Assembly (NCBI GenBank): GCA_002419385.1 | Contig: DIFZ01000050.1 | Span: 83,966-147,965 of the forward strand | Length of the DNA stretch: 64,000 bases | Source of the DNA: Geobacter sp. UBA5735 | GTDB taxonomy: Bacteria > Desulfobacterota > Desulfuromonadia > Geobacterales > Geobacteraceae | Direction: 5' to 3' | Shown: positions 33,972 through 43,351 of the stretch, piece after piece | Position numbering within the stretch: position 1 is the first letter of the stretch | How the letters are laid out: each line of letters starts with the position of its first letter | Made by a program: the position numbers and the translations under genes | Notes under the pieces: generated by a model | The model's database searches: none | What the model saw: only the letters and a program-made list of their open reading frames with translations | What the model was told of the DNA's origin: nothing

Positions 33972-35273
33972 ATGCCCACGACGAATAGTAACAGAGCTCT
34001 GCGGTACCGCTGGCTTATTTTCTGGATCCTTGCTATCGGCTATATCCTGGTGTTCTTCCATCGCCTCTGTCCGGCGGTCGTAGCCACCGACATCATGAAC
34101 GATCTGCATGCAGGCGGTGCCCTGATAGGTTTCCTGAGCTCCGCGTATTTCTACCCGTATGCGCTCATGCAGCTGCCGACCGGTCTTCTCTCAGACTCCT
34201 GGGGACCCCGCAGAACCATCACGCTGTTCCTCTGCATTGCCTGCGCCGGCTCCGTGCTGCTCGGGCTCAGCCAATCTCCCGCAGGCGCGCTCATCGGAAG
34301 GGGTCTGGTCGGACTGGGCGTTTCGACTCTTTTCGTCTGCACCCTGAAAATTCTAGCCGAATGGTTCAGCGTCAGGGAATTCACCGGCATGACCGGCCTT
34401 TTGATGGCGATGGGCGGCGTCGGATCGCTCTCCGCCGCGACACCGATGGCCCTGGCAAGCACGTGGCTCGGGTGGAGGCTGTCCTTTGTGGCAGTGGGAG
34501 CCGTTACCGGCGTCCTGGCGATTCTCGTGTGGATGTTCGTCAGAGACCGGCCTTCCGACCTCGGATGGCCTTCTCCGGCAGAGCATACCGCTGCTGCGGC
34601 ACAGTCAGTCAGATTGGCTGCTGGAGTCAGGTACGTGCTGGGCCGGCCGGCATTCTGGCCGCTCGCTGCCTGGTTCTTCTGCAAATATGGAGTTTTTACC
34701 GCATTTGCCGGTCTCTGGGGCGGACCGTTCATGATGCACATATACGGCGCCAGCAAGAGCCGATCCGGAGGGATTCTCTCGCTGGTGGCATTGGGAATGA
34801 TCATCGGCAGCCCATTGATGGGCTATTGTTCCAACAACCTGTTGAAGAGCCGCAAGCCGCTTCTTATTCTGGCAAGCGCGGTTGTTGTCGCAATGACCGC
34901 GGCGCTGGCGTTTTTCACCGCAAACCTTTCCCTGACCCTGGTCGGAGCCATCTGTTTCGGTCTCGGCATATTCGCCAGTGCTGTTGCCGTAATCGGATTC
35001 ACCAGCGCCCGGGAACTCTTCCCGGCGAAGATAGCAGGAACCTGCTTCGGCCTGCTGAATCTATTCCCCTTTGCAGGTGGCGCGCTCCTCCAGCCCCTGC
35101 TCGGCTCAATTCTGGAGAAACAGGGGAAAATCGGCCAAGCTTTTACCGTCGAAGGATTCCGTCAGGCTTTCTTTGTGCTGTTTTGTTTTGCAGTGGCTGC
35201 CCTTGTTTCCAGCCTTTTCGTCAAAGAGACCTATGGCAGGGCGGCCACTGACTACGAAGGGCCATCCCGTTGA
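33972..35273 (+). CDS. Major facilitator superfamily transporter
   Basis: 433 residues with about 12 membrane helices. RYRWLIFWILAIGYILVFFHRLCPAVVATDIMNDL at the N-terminus resembles the organophosphate/anion-proton symporter branch. The MFS loop motif is seen as GLLSDSWGPRRTITLF. The start at 33972 (ATG) lies 25 bases after the kinase stop, without a strong ribosome site. It may belong to the same transcript as the kinase. It converges with terC. Substrate unknown. Confidence 0.85.
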   Translation: MPTTNSNRALRYRWLIFWILAIGYILVFFHRLCPAVVATDIMNDLHAGGALIGFLSSAYFYPYALMQLPTGLLSDSWGPRRTITLFLCIACAGSVLLGLSQSPAGALIGRGLVGLGVSTLFVCTLKILAEWFSVREFTGMTGLLMAMGGVGSLSAATPMALASTWLGWRLSFVAVGAVTGVLAILVWMFVRDRPSDLGWPSPAEHTAAAAQSVRLAAGVRYVLGRPAFWPLAAWFFCKYGVFTAFAGLWGGPFMMHIYGASKSRSGGILSLVALGMIIGSPLMGYCSNNLLKSRKPLLILASAVVVAMTAALAFFTANLSLTLVGAICFGLGIFASAVAVIGFTSARELFPAKIAGTCFGLLNLFPFAGGALLQPLLGSILEKQGKIGQAFTVEGFRQAFFVLFCFAVAALVSSLFVKETYGRAATDYEGPSR

Positions 35274-35293
35274 ATCGATTTTTCCGTCCGCCG

Positions 35294-36064
35294 CTACGTG
35301 TCCGAACCACCTGGCAGGCCCGGCTCGGATCCCTCCAGAAAAGGTTCATGCAGTTTGACCGGTGTCCCGCGGCGCACCCGCAAGTTCAGCATCTCCACCA
35401 ACACCGAGAAAGCCATGGCGAAGTAGATGTACCCCTTGGGGATATGCATGTCCAGTCCGTCGCCGATGAGCGCGACTCCTATCAGCAGAAGGAAACTCAG
35501 GGCCAGCATCTTTATGGTCGGATGTTTCTCGACGAATGCGCTGATTTTCCCGGAAAACAGCATCATGAAAGCGACTGCGATGACAACTGCCGCAACCATG
35601 ACCCACAGCTTGTTGGCCATGCCCAATGCCGTGATTATGGAATCAAGCGAAAACACAATGTCCAGCAGCAGGATCTGGACGATCACAGCGCCAAAAGTCG
35701 TCCCGACATGAGCTGATGCCACCTTTTCCTCTCCTTCAAGCTTCTCATGTATCTCCATTGTGCTTTTCCAGAGAAGGAACATGCCCCCCGAGAGTAGGAT
35801 CAAGTCGCGGCCGGAAATCTCGTTGCCGAAAACGACAAGCAGCGGCGAGGTAAGCCCCATCAGCCAGGTGAGTGAAAACAGCAGCGCCACCCGGATGAAC
35901 ATCGCCAGTCCGAGGCCGACAAGACGGGCTTTTTCACGCATGTGCACCGGAAGCTTGCTCGACTGGATCGAGATGAAGATAATGTTGTCAATGCCCAGGA
36001 CAATTTCCAGGGCGGTCAGGGTCACCAGTGCCATCCAGACCTGAGGGTCGGTCAACCAATCCAT
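35294..36064 (-). CDS. TerC-family integral membrane protein
   Basis: 256 residues with about seven membrane helices. ALEIVLGIDNIIFISI and LLLDIVFSLDSIITALGM carry the acidic residues conserved in TerC/YoaE-like proteins, which are linked to metal (often manganese) export or tellurium resistance. The protein ends before any CBS domain, so it is the short type. GGAGAT precedes the ATG. No manganese riboswitch was recognised upstream. Confidence 0.9.
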   Translation of the reverse strand: MDWLTDPQVWMALVTLTALEIVLGIDNIIFISIQSSKLPVHMREKARLVGLGLAMFIRVALLFSLTWLMGLTSPLLVVFGNEISGRDLILLSGGMFLLWKSTMEIHEKLEGEEKVASAHVGTTFGAVIVQILLLDIVFSLDSIITALGMANKLWVMVAAVVIAVAFMMLFSGKISAFVEKHPTIKMLALSFLLLIGVALIGDGLDMHIPKGYIYFAMAFSVLVEMLNLRVRRGTPVKLHEPFLEGSEPGLPGGSDT

Positions 36065-36352
36065 GCTTCAATCTCCTTGTAAACAAAAATATCAATCAAG
36101 CAGGCTCTCCGGAAGTCCTTCACGACCAGAGAAATGATTCTATATCTACTTGCAGCTGATAGGCAATATCAAACGGAAAGGAAAGCACCATGCCCGGTGT
36201 TTAGCCCGTCTCATAAAAGCTGGTGCCCATTGCTGAGGGCAGATATTTTTCCTGTCCATGTCAACCGTTGCTCACCGACCCCGTTTTTTAATGTGAAAGC
36301 AGCGTGAAAGGGAAGAGATCCCGCAACAGACACTGAAAAGGAGACCAATAAG

Positions 36353-36826
36353 ATGAGACAAGTGAAACTGGCAATTGCAGCGACCGTGGCATTGGCTGGC
36401 CTCATGGGTTTCGGCACCATCGCTTCGGCACTCCCCGGAGACGGTATGGGGCCCGGAGGACCGGGTATGGGGCATGGCAAAGGGATGCACTGCGACAAGC
36501 GTGGTGGCCACAGGATGGGCCCCGGCGCCCGTCTCGACATGATGACCGCCCATCTCGGACTGACTCCCGAGCAGCGCTACAAAATTCTGCCGATCCTCGA
36601 CGAACAGTTCAAGGAAATGAAAGCCGTACGTGCAGACGACAATCTCACCCGTGCTCAGACACGAGAAAAGATGCAGGCAATCCATGCCAAGTGCTTTGAC
36701 CGGATCAAGGGCATCCTGACCCCGGAACAGCAGAAAAAGGCCGATGAGATGAAAAAGCAGTTCGGCGAGCGTTGCAAACAGCGTCAGGCAAAAATGGGCA
36801 AACCGTTGCCTGCCGCGCAGAAATAA
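36353..36826 (+). CDS. Spy/CpxP/ZraP-like periplasmic protein (LTxxQ motifs)
   Basis: 157 residues. Signal peptide MRQVKLAIAATVALAGLMGFGTIASA; a Gly/Met/His-rich segment (28-55, MGPGGPGMGHGKGMHCDKRGG) likely binds metal. Two LTPEQ repeats (LGLTPEQRYKILPIL and GILTPEQQKKADEM) are typical of Spy and ZraP, periplasmic chaperones and metal-stress sensors. A terminator follows. Basic C-terminus. Its regulator is not in the window. Confidence 0.88.
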   Translation: MRQVKLAIAATVALAGLMGFGTIASALPGDGMGPGGPGMGHGKGMHCDKRGGHRMGPGARLDMMTAHLGLTPEQRYKILPILDEQFKEMKAVRADDNLTRAQTREKMQAIHAKCFDRIKGILTPEQQKKADEMKKQFGERCKQRQAKMGKPLPAAQK

Positions 36827-36850
36827 CCTGACCCTGCAGAAACCCTGAAA

Positions 36851-36879
36851 CAAAAAAGCCCGGATAACGGGCTTTTTTG
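36851..36879 (+). terminator. Rho-independent terminator after the Spy-like gene
   Basis: AAAAAAGCCCG pairs with CGGGCTTTTTT around GATAA; the T-run lies in the stem's 3' arm and beyond. Confidence 0.9.
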
Positions 36880-37160
36880 TTTCAGCAATACGTGTACCCG
36901 TTTTTCAACCGCTTCATGCCTAAGGACGTCACGTACAAAATAAACGTTGACTTGTCCTACATTTTTAATTAAATGTCTAGCGACGCTCCATGTGTTTCCT
37001 GTTGGACAAGCGCTTCCCCGATTGCCGGATGTGCCTGCCACAGATCGCATGAAGCAATCGGCAATGCCAGGAAACCCGTATGGCTGCTCATCATGTCTTC
37101 GAGGATGCCATATGATTTTGCAGTCCAACAACAAGCATGCCACACATGGGAGGATGAAAA
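36880..37160. other. Intergenic stretch upstream of the PAS protein
   Basis: 280 bases. A TTGACT box at 36949 followed by AT-rich sequence could be a promoter, but spacing is not convincing. Nothing else supported. Confidence 0.3.
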
Positions 37161-37502
37161 ATGGGAGATGTCAACAAGGTATGGGACAATCTGAATACTG
37201 CGGTAATCGTATCTGACCCTGAATTCAATGTGACCTACGCCAATCAAAGGGCCTATACGCTTTTTGACGAACTGAAGATTGCCGGACTTGAAGTCGGCAA
37301 GAACATGGCCGCCTGCCACCAACCGGAAACCATGGTCAAGATGAAAGGCATCTACCAGGATTTCGCCGACAAGAAGATCAAGATCAACCACCTGACCATG
37401 GATGGGCCGGAAGGAACACTCACTATCGTCAACGTTCCCTTTTATAATGGGGATGCCCTTGGCGGCGTGGTGGAAATGGTTTTTGAAGGGTCACTTGCAT
37501 AA
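37161..37502 (+). CDS. Single-domain PAS protein
   Basis: 113 residues. NLNTAVIVSDPEFNVTYANQRAYTLFDEL is a PAS core; the C-terminal VNVPFYNGDALGGVVEMVFE is the final beta strand pair. GGAGG precedes the ATG. No output domain is fused; such stand-alone PAS proteins may bind heme, a metabolite or a partner protein. Cytosolic. A His and two Cys (MAACHQPE region) could coordinate a ligand, an inference only. Confidence 0.8.
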   Translation: MGDVNKVWDNLNTAVIVSDPEFNVTYANQRAYTLFDELKIAGLEVGKNMAACHQPETMVKMKGIYQDFADKKIKINHLTMDGPEGTLTIVNVPFYNGDALGGVVEMVFEGSLA

Positions 37503-37857
37503 TAGCTTTCACGCTGACCTGAACCTGCTCCGGTAGCATGCCACAGCTACCGGAGCCGCCGGCAACCATTCCCCCGCGGCCCCTTCCTGATCCACGAAAA
37601 TTCGATCGTCCGTCTTGCAAATGCTCAGTATTCGTCACATATCGGTAAATTCCTTCCCAGCAACTGTCAGAATCCGGTTCCAGACCACCTGTCCGGCCAG
37701 TACCTCGTCCAAGCAGGCGCAGATCACGCGAAACAGGCGATTGGCATGGCGCTCAGCAGCGAACAGAGGTATACTGAAAACACTTTTCGTCACTGAGCCA
37801 CTACCCGGCTGCTTCCCGTGAAAAGCGCACTCAGAGCCGCAGCGAAAGGACCGGAAT
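37503..37857. other. Intergenic stretch, no gene supported
   Basis: 355 bases with a short GC-rich hairpin (GCTCCGGTAGC and its complement near 37527-37553) shortly after the PAS gene, which may be a weak terminator. No ORF with a ribosome site. Confidence 0.4.
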
Positions 37858-39303
37858 TTGACAGAGGCAGACACGTCGCCCTCACGGCAGGAGAACCTGG
37901 CTGCAAGACCCGGAATTGCGGCCGGTCATGAGTTTGACCTGGCAATCGTCGGTGGGGGCTTCAGCGGTCTCTGTACCGCCTGGCATCTGCTCACCGATGT
38001 GATGCTGCAGCCAACATTCCGTTGCGTCATCATCGAACCTGACGAACGGCTCGGAGCAGGGCTGGCATACCGGACAGAGTCCCCCTGTCACCTGTTGAAT
38101 GTCCGTGCCAGAGGCATGAGCATCACCGCCGCCGATCCCGGTTCCTTCGCCAGGTGGCTTGCCCGGGCCGCTCCCCAGTACTCCCCTGACGACTTCGTTC
38201 CCCGCAGGTTATACCGCCGTTACCTCAAGGACTGTTTTGACCGGGCCGTGGACCAGCAGCCTGCCGGCATGATGACCGTGCTCAGGGACGCAGTCCGTGG
38301 TCTGGCCTTGCTGGGCGATTCGCCCGGCTACAGCCTGGACCTCGTTTCAGACGTTGCCGTGAGAGCCCGAGCCGTGGTACTGGCCATCGGCAATCTCCCG
38401 CCAGGGCCAACGTTTGACAACGGTCTGCTCTGTTCCCCGTGGTGCAGGCCCTTCGATTTCAACCGCATCGGCATGCTCGCCATAGTCGGCGCAGGACTCA
38501 CCGCGCTGGACGTTATCCTGGACGCGGAAGCAGCAGGCTACAGGGGGCAGTACAAAGTCATATCGCGCCATGGACTCTTTCCCCTCCCCCACCGGGAACC
38601 CTTCGAACCCGTACCTGCAGAGGTTCGCGCGTGGGCGGCAGATCTGGCTGAATCCAGGCCGACGCTTCGCCATGCACTGCGCGCCTTCCAGCTCAAACGA
38701 AAGTCGGGGGTTCACTGGGAGCTCCTTGTGGACTCGCTCCGACTGTTCGCTTCGCGCATCTGGAAAAATTTCGACCAGGCTGACAAGCGTCGCTTTTTCC
38801 GCCATCTCCGCACCATCTGGAACATTCACCTGCATCGCTCCTGCCAGCACAACATTGCAGTGGTGGCCAGGCTCAAGGCAACCGGCCGACTGGAACAGAT
38901 CCATGCCCGTGTGATTGCTGTCGAAAAACGTGGCAGCCATTGCGATACGGCGGTACGGCTCGTGCTGCGTCGCGGGACTGATTTCACGCTCGATGCGGAT
39001 GCGGCGGTCGACGGTACCGGACTCTTTACCACTATTCGCAGGACCGGCTCTGCATTGGTTGCCCATCTCCTTGACGACGGGATGGTGCAACCCGATGATT
39101 TCTACCTGGGCTTGAAGGCGACAGAAACAGGGCAGCTTCTGTCGGCTGACGGCAGCGTCAGGAGCGACCTGTTCACAGTCGGTACGCTCCGTCGCGGCGA
39201 AGAGCTGGAATGCACCGCTGTCCCCGAGATCAGGAAACAGGTAGCGGTGATGGTTCAGGAAATTTTGAGACTGGTGGGAGATGCACGCAGAGATGAGCCC
39301 TGA
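37858..39303 (+). CDS. FAD-NAD(P)-binding protein (HI0933/YdhS-like)
   Basis: 481 residues. An N-terminal Rossmann motif LAIVGGGFSGLCTAWHL (about 29-45) and a second nucleotide fold (MLAIVGAGLTALDVILDAE, about 204-222) are seen; ESPCHLLNVRARGMSI is typical of the FAD-NAD(P)-binding domain group (PF13454) near YdhS. Start TTG at 37858 with AAAGGA upstream; TTG is rare but fits the spacing. A reductase or monooxygenase-like role is likely, substrate unknown. It converges with the CinA-like gene. Confidence 0.8.
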   Translation: MTEADTSPSRQENLAARPGIAAGHEFDLAIVGGGFSGLCTAWHLLTDVMLQPTFRCVIIEPDERLGAGLAYRTESPCHLLNVRARGMSITAADPGSFARWLARAAPQYSPDDFVPRRLYRRYLKDCFDRAVDQQPAGMMTVLRDAVRGLALLGDSPGYSLDLVSDVAVRARAVVLAIGNLPPGPTFDNGLLCSPWCRPFDFNRIGMLAIVGAGLTALDVILDAEAAGYRGQYKVISRHGLFPLPHREPFEPVPAEVRAWAADLAESRPTLRHALRAFQLKRKSGVHWELLVDSLRLFASRIWKNFDQADKRRFFRHLRTIWNIHLHRSCQHNIAVVARLKATGRLEQIHARVIAVEKRGSHCDTAVRLVLRRGTDFTLDADAAVDGTGLFTTIRRTGSALVAHLLDDGMVQPDDFYLGLKATETGQLLSADGSVRSDLFTVGTLRRGEELECTAVPEIRKQVAVMVQEILRLVGDARRDEP

Positions 39304-39404
39304 CAGCCTGTCGGGCCAACCGCAGAATGAGATCGGAGTGAACCGGGAACGAGTCTGTTGTTTGAGACAAATTCAGTCGTTGCTCCTTGCAGCATGGAAG
39401 GTCG

Positions 39405-40232
39405 TCAGGATGTATTCTTTACCCTGCAGGGATACCCAAGGGAAGCACAGCCTTTCTTCATATCCGCCATTGCCGCGTCGACGAGCACTTCCAGCGCCGG
39501 CCTGTCGGGCCCTACCGCAGTCAGGGTTATGTCCAGTTCAGGCGTTTCACCAGGCATGGTTGCCAGCAGCTTGACATAGACAGCCGGGTGGTCATGGGCC
39601 ACCCGGCTGAGAACCGGCTCCAGGATGGATTCGTCATTGCAGGTTACCGTCATGGTCATCATTACGGCGCTGCCGCCGCGGAACGTCTCCTGCAGAAAAG
39701 GCTGGAGTGAACTGTTGAAGATTCCGCGCAATTCCTTGGGTATGCCGGGCAGGCATATGATGGTGGATTGCCCCGAATGCAACAGGGAGCACGGCGCTGT
39801 GCCGACGGTATTGTAGAGCGGGGTAGTCCCGACGGGCAACCAGGCCATCTTTTCCCGGGCCGGAGTCAGCCCGCCCTGGTCAAGAATCCCCTTGTCGAAC
39901 AAGGCATCGTAACTCGCCTTTATCATGCCGCGTGCCTGCTGATTGAGGCACAGCTCTCTGCCCGCGCACCTGGCGACTGCGGCCAGCGTCAGATCGTCAG
40001 CTGTCGGCCCGAGGCCGCCGGAAGTCATGATGACCCGGGTTCCCCGATCCAGGGCTGCACGCAGCGCCGTTGCGATGCCGTCGAGGTCGTCGCGCAGCGC
40101 CGTTTGCCGAACCACCAGTCCGCCCATTGCAGTGATTTCCTTGCACAACCAATGACTGTTCGTATCCTGGATTTCACCATTGAGGATTTCATTGCCGATG
40201 ATGAACACTTCGACGGTTACCGGCTCATGCAT
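39405..40232 (-). CDS. CinA-type molybdopterin-binding domain protein (no deamidase domain)
   Basis: 275 residues. GNEILNGEIQDTNSHWL and TSGGLGPTADDLTL match the COG1058 nucleotide-binding domain of CinA. The NMN deamidase domain of full CinA (about 150 more residues) is absent. YrdC-like competence roles are not implied; this domain has ADP-ribose pyrophosphatase activity in some proteins. AAGGAG precedes the ATG. It follows the PilT-like gene by 48 bases on the same strand. Confidence 0.88.
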   Translation of the reverse strand: MHEPVTVEVFIIGNEILNGEIQDTNSHWLCKEITAMGGLVVRQTALRDDLDGIATALRAALDRGTRVIMTSGGLGPTADDLTLAAVARCAGRELCLNQQARGMIKASYDALFDKGILDQGGLTPAREKMAWLPVGTTPLYNTVGTAPCSLLHSGQSTIICLPGIPKELRGIFNSSLQPFLQETFRGGSAVMMTMTVTCNDESILEPVLSRVAHDHPAVYVKLLATMPGETPELDITLTAVGPDRPALEVLVDAAMADMKKGCASLGYPCRVKNTS

Positions 40233-40280
40233 GGAAAACTCCTTTCAGACAGTCCGCCCCCCCAAAGGTTCGCGCATCTG

Positions 40281-41891
40281 CTATTTCATGTTGCCTGTCA
40301 GCTGCTTGAAATAGACAACGTTGTCACAGAACTTGAGCCCCGCGTCCAGGGTTATCCTGCGTTCCCTGAAAAGGCGCGCCAGAGCGATGTCAATGGACTC
40401 GAAATCCTCAGCTGACTGCTGCAGCATGCTCCGTATCTGGTGGGTTTTCCCCTCCCGGATGAGATTCCTGGACCTGACGCTGCCGATCAGTTTTTCGCAG
40501 GCAAGGATGAGACCGGTGCCGTTCGACCGGGGGACCAGGCGCTGGTTGAGGACCACCAGGAAGCTTTCCGCCAGCTGGACCCGAATCTGCTGCTGCTGTT
40601 GCGGCGGGAACACATCGATGATCCGTTCTATTGCTGATGTGGCGTTGTTCGAGTGCATCGTGCTGAGGACCAGGTGGCCGGTTTCAGCTGCCTGGAGAGC
40701 AATACCGAAGCTTTCCGGATCGCGCATTTCCCCGATCACGATCACATCGGGGGCTTGGCGGAAGACATGGCGCAGTCCTTCATGGAACGAGTCGGTATCC
40801 AGGCCCACCTCCCGCTGGTTGACATTGCTCGACTTGTGCTTGTGGAGATACTCGATCGGGTCTTCGATGGTGATGATGTTGCAGCGGCGGTTCCGGTTGA
40901 TGAGATCCAGGAGCGCGGCAAGGGTGGTCGTCTTGCCGTGCCCGGTCGGTCCGGTGATGAGAATGAGCCCCTGCGTCCGCAGGGCATACTCCTCCAGCCA
41001 ATGGGGGAGCCCCAGTTCTTCGAGGCCGGGAATAACCTCGTTGATGTGACGTATGGCCAGGGACAGGGAGTGCCGCTGCAGGTAAATGTTGACACGGAAC
41101 CTGCCGATATCGGGATAGGTGTACGCGAAGTCCAGCTCCATTAGCCTTGCGAAATCTTCCAGCTGCTTTTCCGACATCAGTTCGCATGCGAAGAGCATGG
41201 TGTCGTCGGGTGTCAGGAAGTTGGATGAAATCCGTATCAGTTCATTGTTCTTCTTGAGACAGGGGGGGACACCGGCGGACAGGAGCAGATCGGAGGCCTC
41301 TTCTTCGACCAGCGTCCGGAAAAGCGCCTTCAATTCGGTCGCTTCGAAATTATGTTTCATCCTACCGGCAAAAGCCTCTATGTCGCTGCCCTTCAGAGGC
41401 TCATCCAGCTTTCCGCCCAAGCCCTCGATGTACTGCAGCGCCGATGAAACCTGCAGAGCCGGCATGACGACGGGTTGCACACTCTTGCCGATTATGAACT
41501 CAACGTCCTTGATGGCATTCAGGTTGTTCGGATTGACCATGGCGAGAAATACGCTCTTCGCTCCGACGGTTATGGGAAGCACCTCGTATTCTTTCATCTT
41601 GGCCACGGGCAGGAGTTTCAGGACCTCCGGTTCAATTTTCAGTGCATACAGATTCGCTGTCGGGAGGCCGAATTGCCTGCCGAGAAGATCCACCAGGTCC
41701 TCGATTTTCAGGTAGCCGAGCTCAACGAGCACGGATCCCAGATGCCCTCCCTTCTGGCTCTGGATTTTCAGTGCCTTTCCCAGTTGCGTTTCCGTAATGA
41801 GCTGGTAAGCGACAAGGATTTCCCCGATTTTTTTCTGTTTTGTTTCATCGGTAACAAGACGCATTAAGTCCCTCTTTGTGGAATCACTCAA
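40281..41891 (-). CDS. PilT-like pilus ATPase with N-terminal MshEN domains
   Basis: 536 residues. Residues about 15-155 look like a GspE/MshE N-terminal domain (IGEILVAYQLITETQLGKAL and VELGYLKIEDLVDLLGRQFGLP), which in other proteins binds cyclic di-GMP. Residues about 185-530 are PilT: Walker A ILITGPTGHGKTTT, Asp box IITIEDPIEYLH, Walker B APDVIVIGEMRDPE and HLVLSTMHSNNATS. PilT drives type IV pilus retraction; MshEN is usual on extension ATPases such as PilB, so this is a retraction-type motor with a possible c-di-GMP input. Its start overlaps the yaeQ stop by eight bases. Confidence 0.88.
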   Translation of the reverse strand: MSDSTKRDLMRLVTDETKQKKIGEILVAYQLITETQLGKALKIQSQKGGHLGSVLVELGYLKIEDLVDLLGRQFGLPTANLYALKIEPEVLKLLPVAKMKEYEVLPITVGAKSVFLAMVNPNNLNAIKDVEFIIGKSVQPVVMPALQVSSALQYIEGLGGKLDEPLKGSDIEAFAGRMKHNFEATELKALFRTLVEEEASDLLLSAGVPPCLKKNNELIRISSNFLTPDDTMLFACELMSEKQLEDFARLMELDFAYTYPDIGRFRVNIYLQRHSLSLAIRHINEVIPGLEELGLPHWLEEYALRTQGLILITGPTGHGKTTTLAALLDLINRNRRCNIITIEDPIEYLHKHKSSNVNQREVGLDTDSFHEGLRHVFRQAPDVIVIGEMRDPESFGIALQAAETGHLVLSTMHSNNATSAIERIIDVFPPQQQQQIRVQLAESFLVVLNQRLVPRSNGTGLILACEKLIGSVRSRNLIREGKTHQIRSMLQQSAEDFESIDIALARLFRERRITLDAGLKFCDNVVYFKQLTGNMK

Positions 41892-42435
41892 AACACTTCG
41901 ATTTGAAAATGACCTGTACCTGTGTCTCCAGCGATTGCCCGGCAGCTTGCAGGTAGAGAGCGTCTTCAGTTATGGTAATCTCCCAACTGATTGAACGTTC
42001 CAGGAGTTCAGTCAGGCGGCGGATGAAACCCTGATCAACAGTGGCAATGGCAATAGTGGGGACGTCTGAAAGCTGTGCAAGGTACTGGCGCTCCCAGTTG
42101 GGCAGCCCGTTGCCAAACGCCAGGAGTGCCACCCTGAGGGCATGGCGGGATGCCTTGATCAGACGCTCCGGCTCCGGAAGCCCGACTTCAACCCACAGGC
42201 GAACCCGGCCGTCCGGCCCCTTTGACCAGATATCCGGTTCGTCTCCCGTGCAGATACCTCTGGTGAAGACCAGATCTTCTTCATAAAACAGGGCATACGC
42301 CAGCAGACGGGCAACCAGCCGCTCTTCGGTCTCCGACGGGTGTCGGGCCACGGTTGTCTGGATGGTTCTGTAGATCCCCCGGTCGATGTCGGAGAGCTGG
42401 ATGCTCAGGCGGTAAATGATTGATGGCAGTGCCAT
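41884..42435 (-). CDS. yaeQ: YaeQ-family protein
   Basis: 183 residues. MALPSIIYRLSIQLSDIDRGIY, HPSETEERLVARLLAYALFYEE and LWVEVGLPEPERLIKASRHA are diagnostic. The fold is PD-(D/E)xK nuclease-like; the biological role is unclear. It overlaps the PilT-like gene by eight bases, suggesting translational coupling. Confidence 0.92.
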   Translation of the reverse strand: MALPSIIYRLSIQLSDIDRGIYRTIQTTVARHPSETEERLVARLLAYALFYEEDLVFTRGICTGDEPDIWSKGPDGRVRLWVEVGLPEPERLIKASRHALRVALLAFGNGLPNWERQYLAQLSDVPTIAIATVDQGFIRRLTELLERSISWEITITEDALYLQAAGQSLETQVQVIFKSKCFE

Positions 42436-42506
42436 GAATTATCCGTGGTGCTTTCCGCTTTCACCTGTGTCGGCAGAAGGTCGCGCAATGAAGCAAAACG
42501 TTCACG

Positions 42507-43253
42507 TCAGTGTGAGGCAGCATCACCCGTGACGCCGAGCGTGCCCATGTAACGCACGATGGTGCTCACGATCTGCTTGGCGGTCTTCTTCACATCTCTC
42601 TCGGAAGCATTCTTTTCCAGCACGAATTTTGCCGCGGCAACATAAGGATTCAACGTCACGACGGCCCCCGGGATCCTGCCGGGGTCCTTTTCAGTGCCGA
42701 AAAAAATGAATGGCGCATCGGGGTTCACCGAAAGATCGCTGACAGATACATAGAGCTCCATGGCCGTTGCTCCGGCGCCGAAACCGATAGCTGCGCGCAC
42801 GATGCGCTTCCCGTCGTCAATCTCTGTGAAGACACCGCGAATCAGCCAGCCCTCGTCGGGCAGCGGCGCACCGGGAATGCACCTCCTGGCAACGATCTTC
42901 TGCTCGGCGAATCCCTTGACCAGAGAAGTCGACATGAGTTCGACGAGCTGTGCCGCCTTCTCCCGCGGATCATTCCGCTGCGACATGCGCGTCATGACAC
43001 GCCCGATGACCGGGGGTCCCTGGTTGTCAGCGTTATGCGTTGTGTCATTCCCCAGATCGAAATCCAGGACATAGATGATCGATGGTGCCGAGTCTGGCTG
43101 CCGGGACTCATCTGTCCTGCTCTGGACCTTGACTTCTCCGCTGATTTTTTGAGCGATTTCACCGGCACCGGCACCAGCGGAAAGGACTGCAGAAAGAACC
43201 AGTGCAACGACAAGAGCCAGTGCACGCTTCGGCACACAGCCAGAATGTGTCAT
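42507..43253 (-). CDS. Exported DUF4410 protein
   Basis: 248 residues. Signal peptide about 1-32 (RALALVVALVLSAVLSAGAGA). The mature part shows a beta-strand domain with YVLDFDLG, a long helix (EKAAQLVELMSTSLVKGFAEQ) and GAVVTLNPYVAAAKFVLEKNASERDVKKTAKQI near the C-terminus, matching DUF4410 proteins, which look like lipoprotein-like or curli-related exported subunits. The ATG at 43253 is preferred as AAAGG is six bases upstream. Function unknown. Confidence 0.75.
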   Translation of the reverse strand: MTHSGCVPKRALALVVALVLSAVLSAGAGAGEIAQKISGEVKVQSRTDESRQPDSAPSIIYVLDFDLGNDTTHNADNQGPPVIGRVMTRMSQRNDPREKAAQLVELMSTSLVKGFAEQKIVARRCIPGAPLPDEGWLIRGVFTEIDDGKRIVRAAIGFGAGATAMELYVSVSDLSVNPDAPFIFFGTEKDPGRIPGAVVTLNPYVAAAKFVLEKNASERDVKKTAKQIVSTIVRYMGTLGVTGDAASH

Positions 43254-43351
43254 GGGCATCCTTTCTTCGCTTGAACGAGCCTCGCAGGACAACCACACCA
43301 CAACAATACCACCTCGTTCTTCTCTTTCAAGAGCCGGTCCGCCTGACACTG

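Noticed and set aside
36065..36160. Manganese (yybP-ykoY) riboswitch upstream of terC
   Set aside because: The consensus does not appear in the upstream bases.
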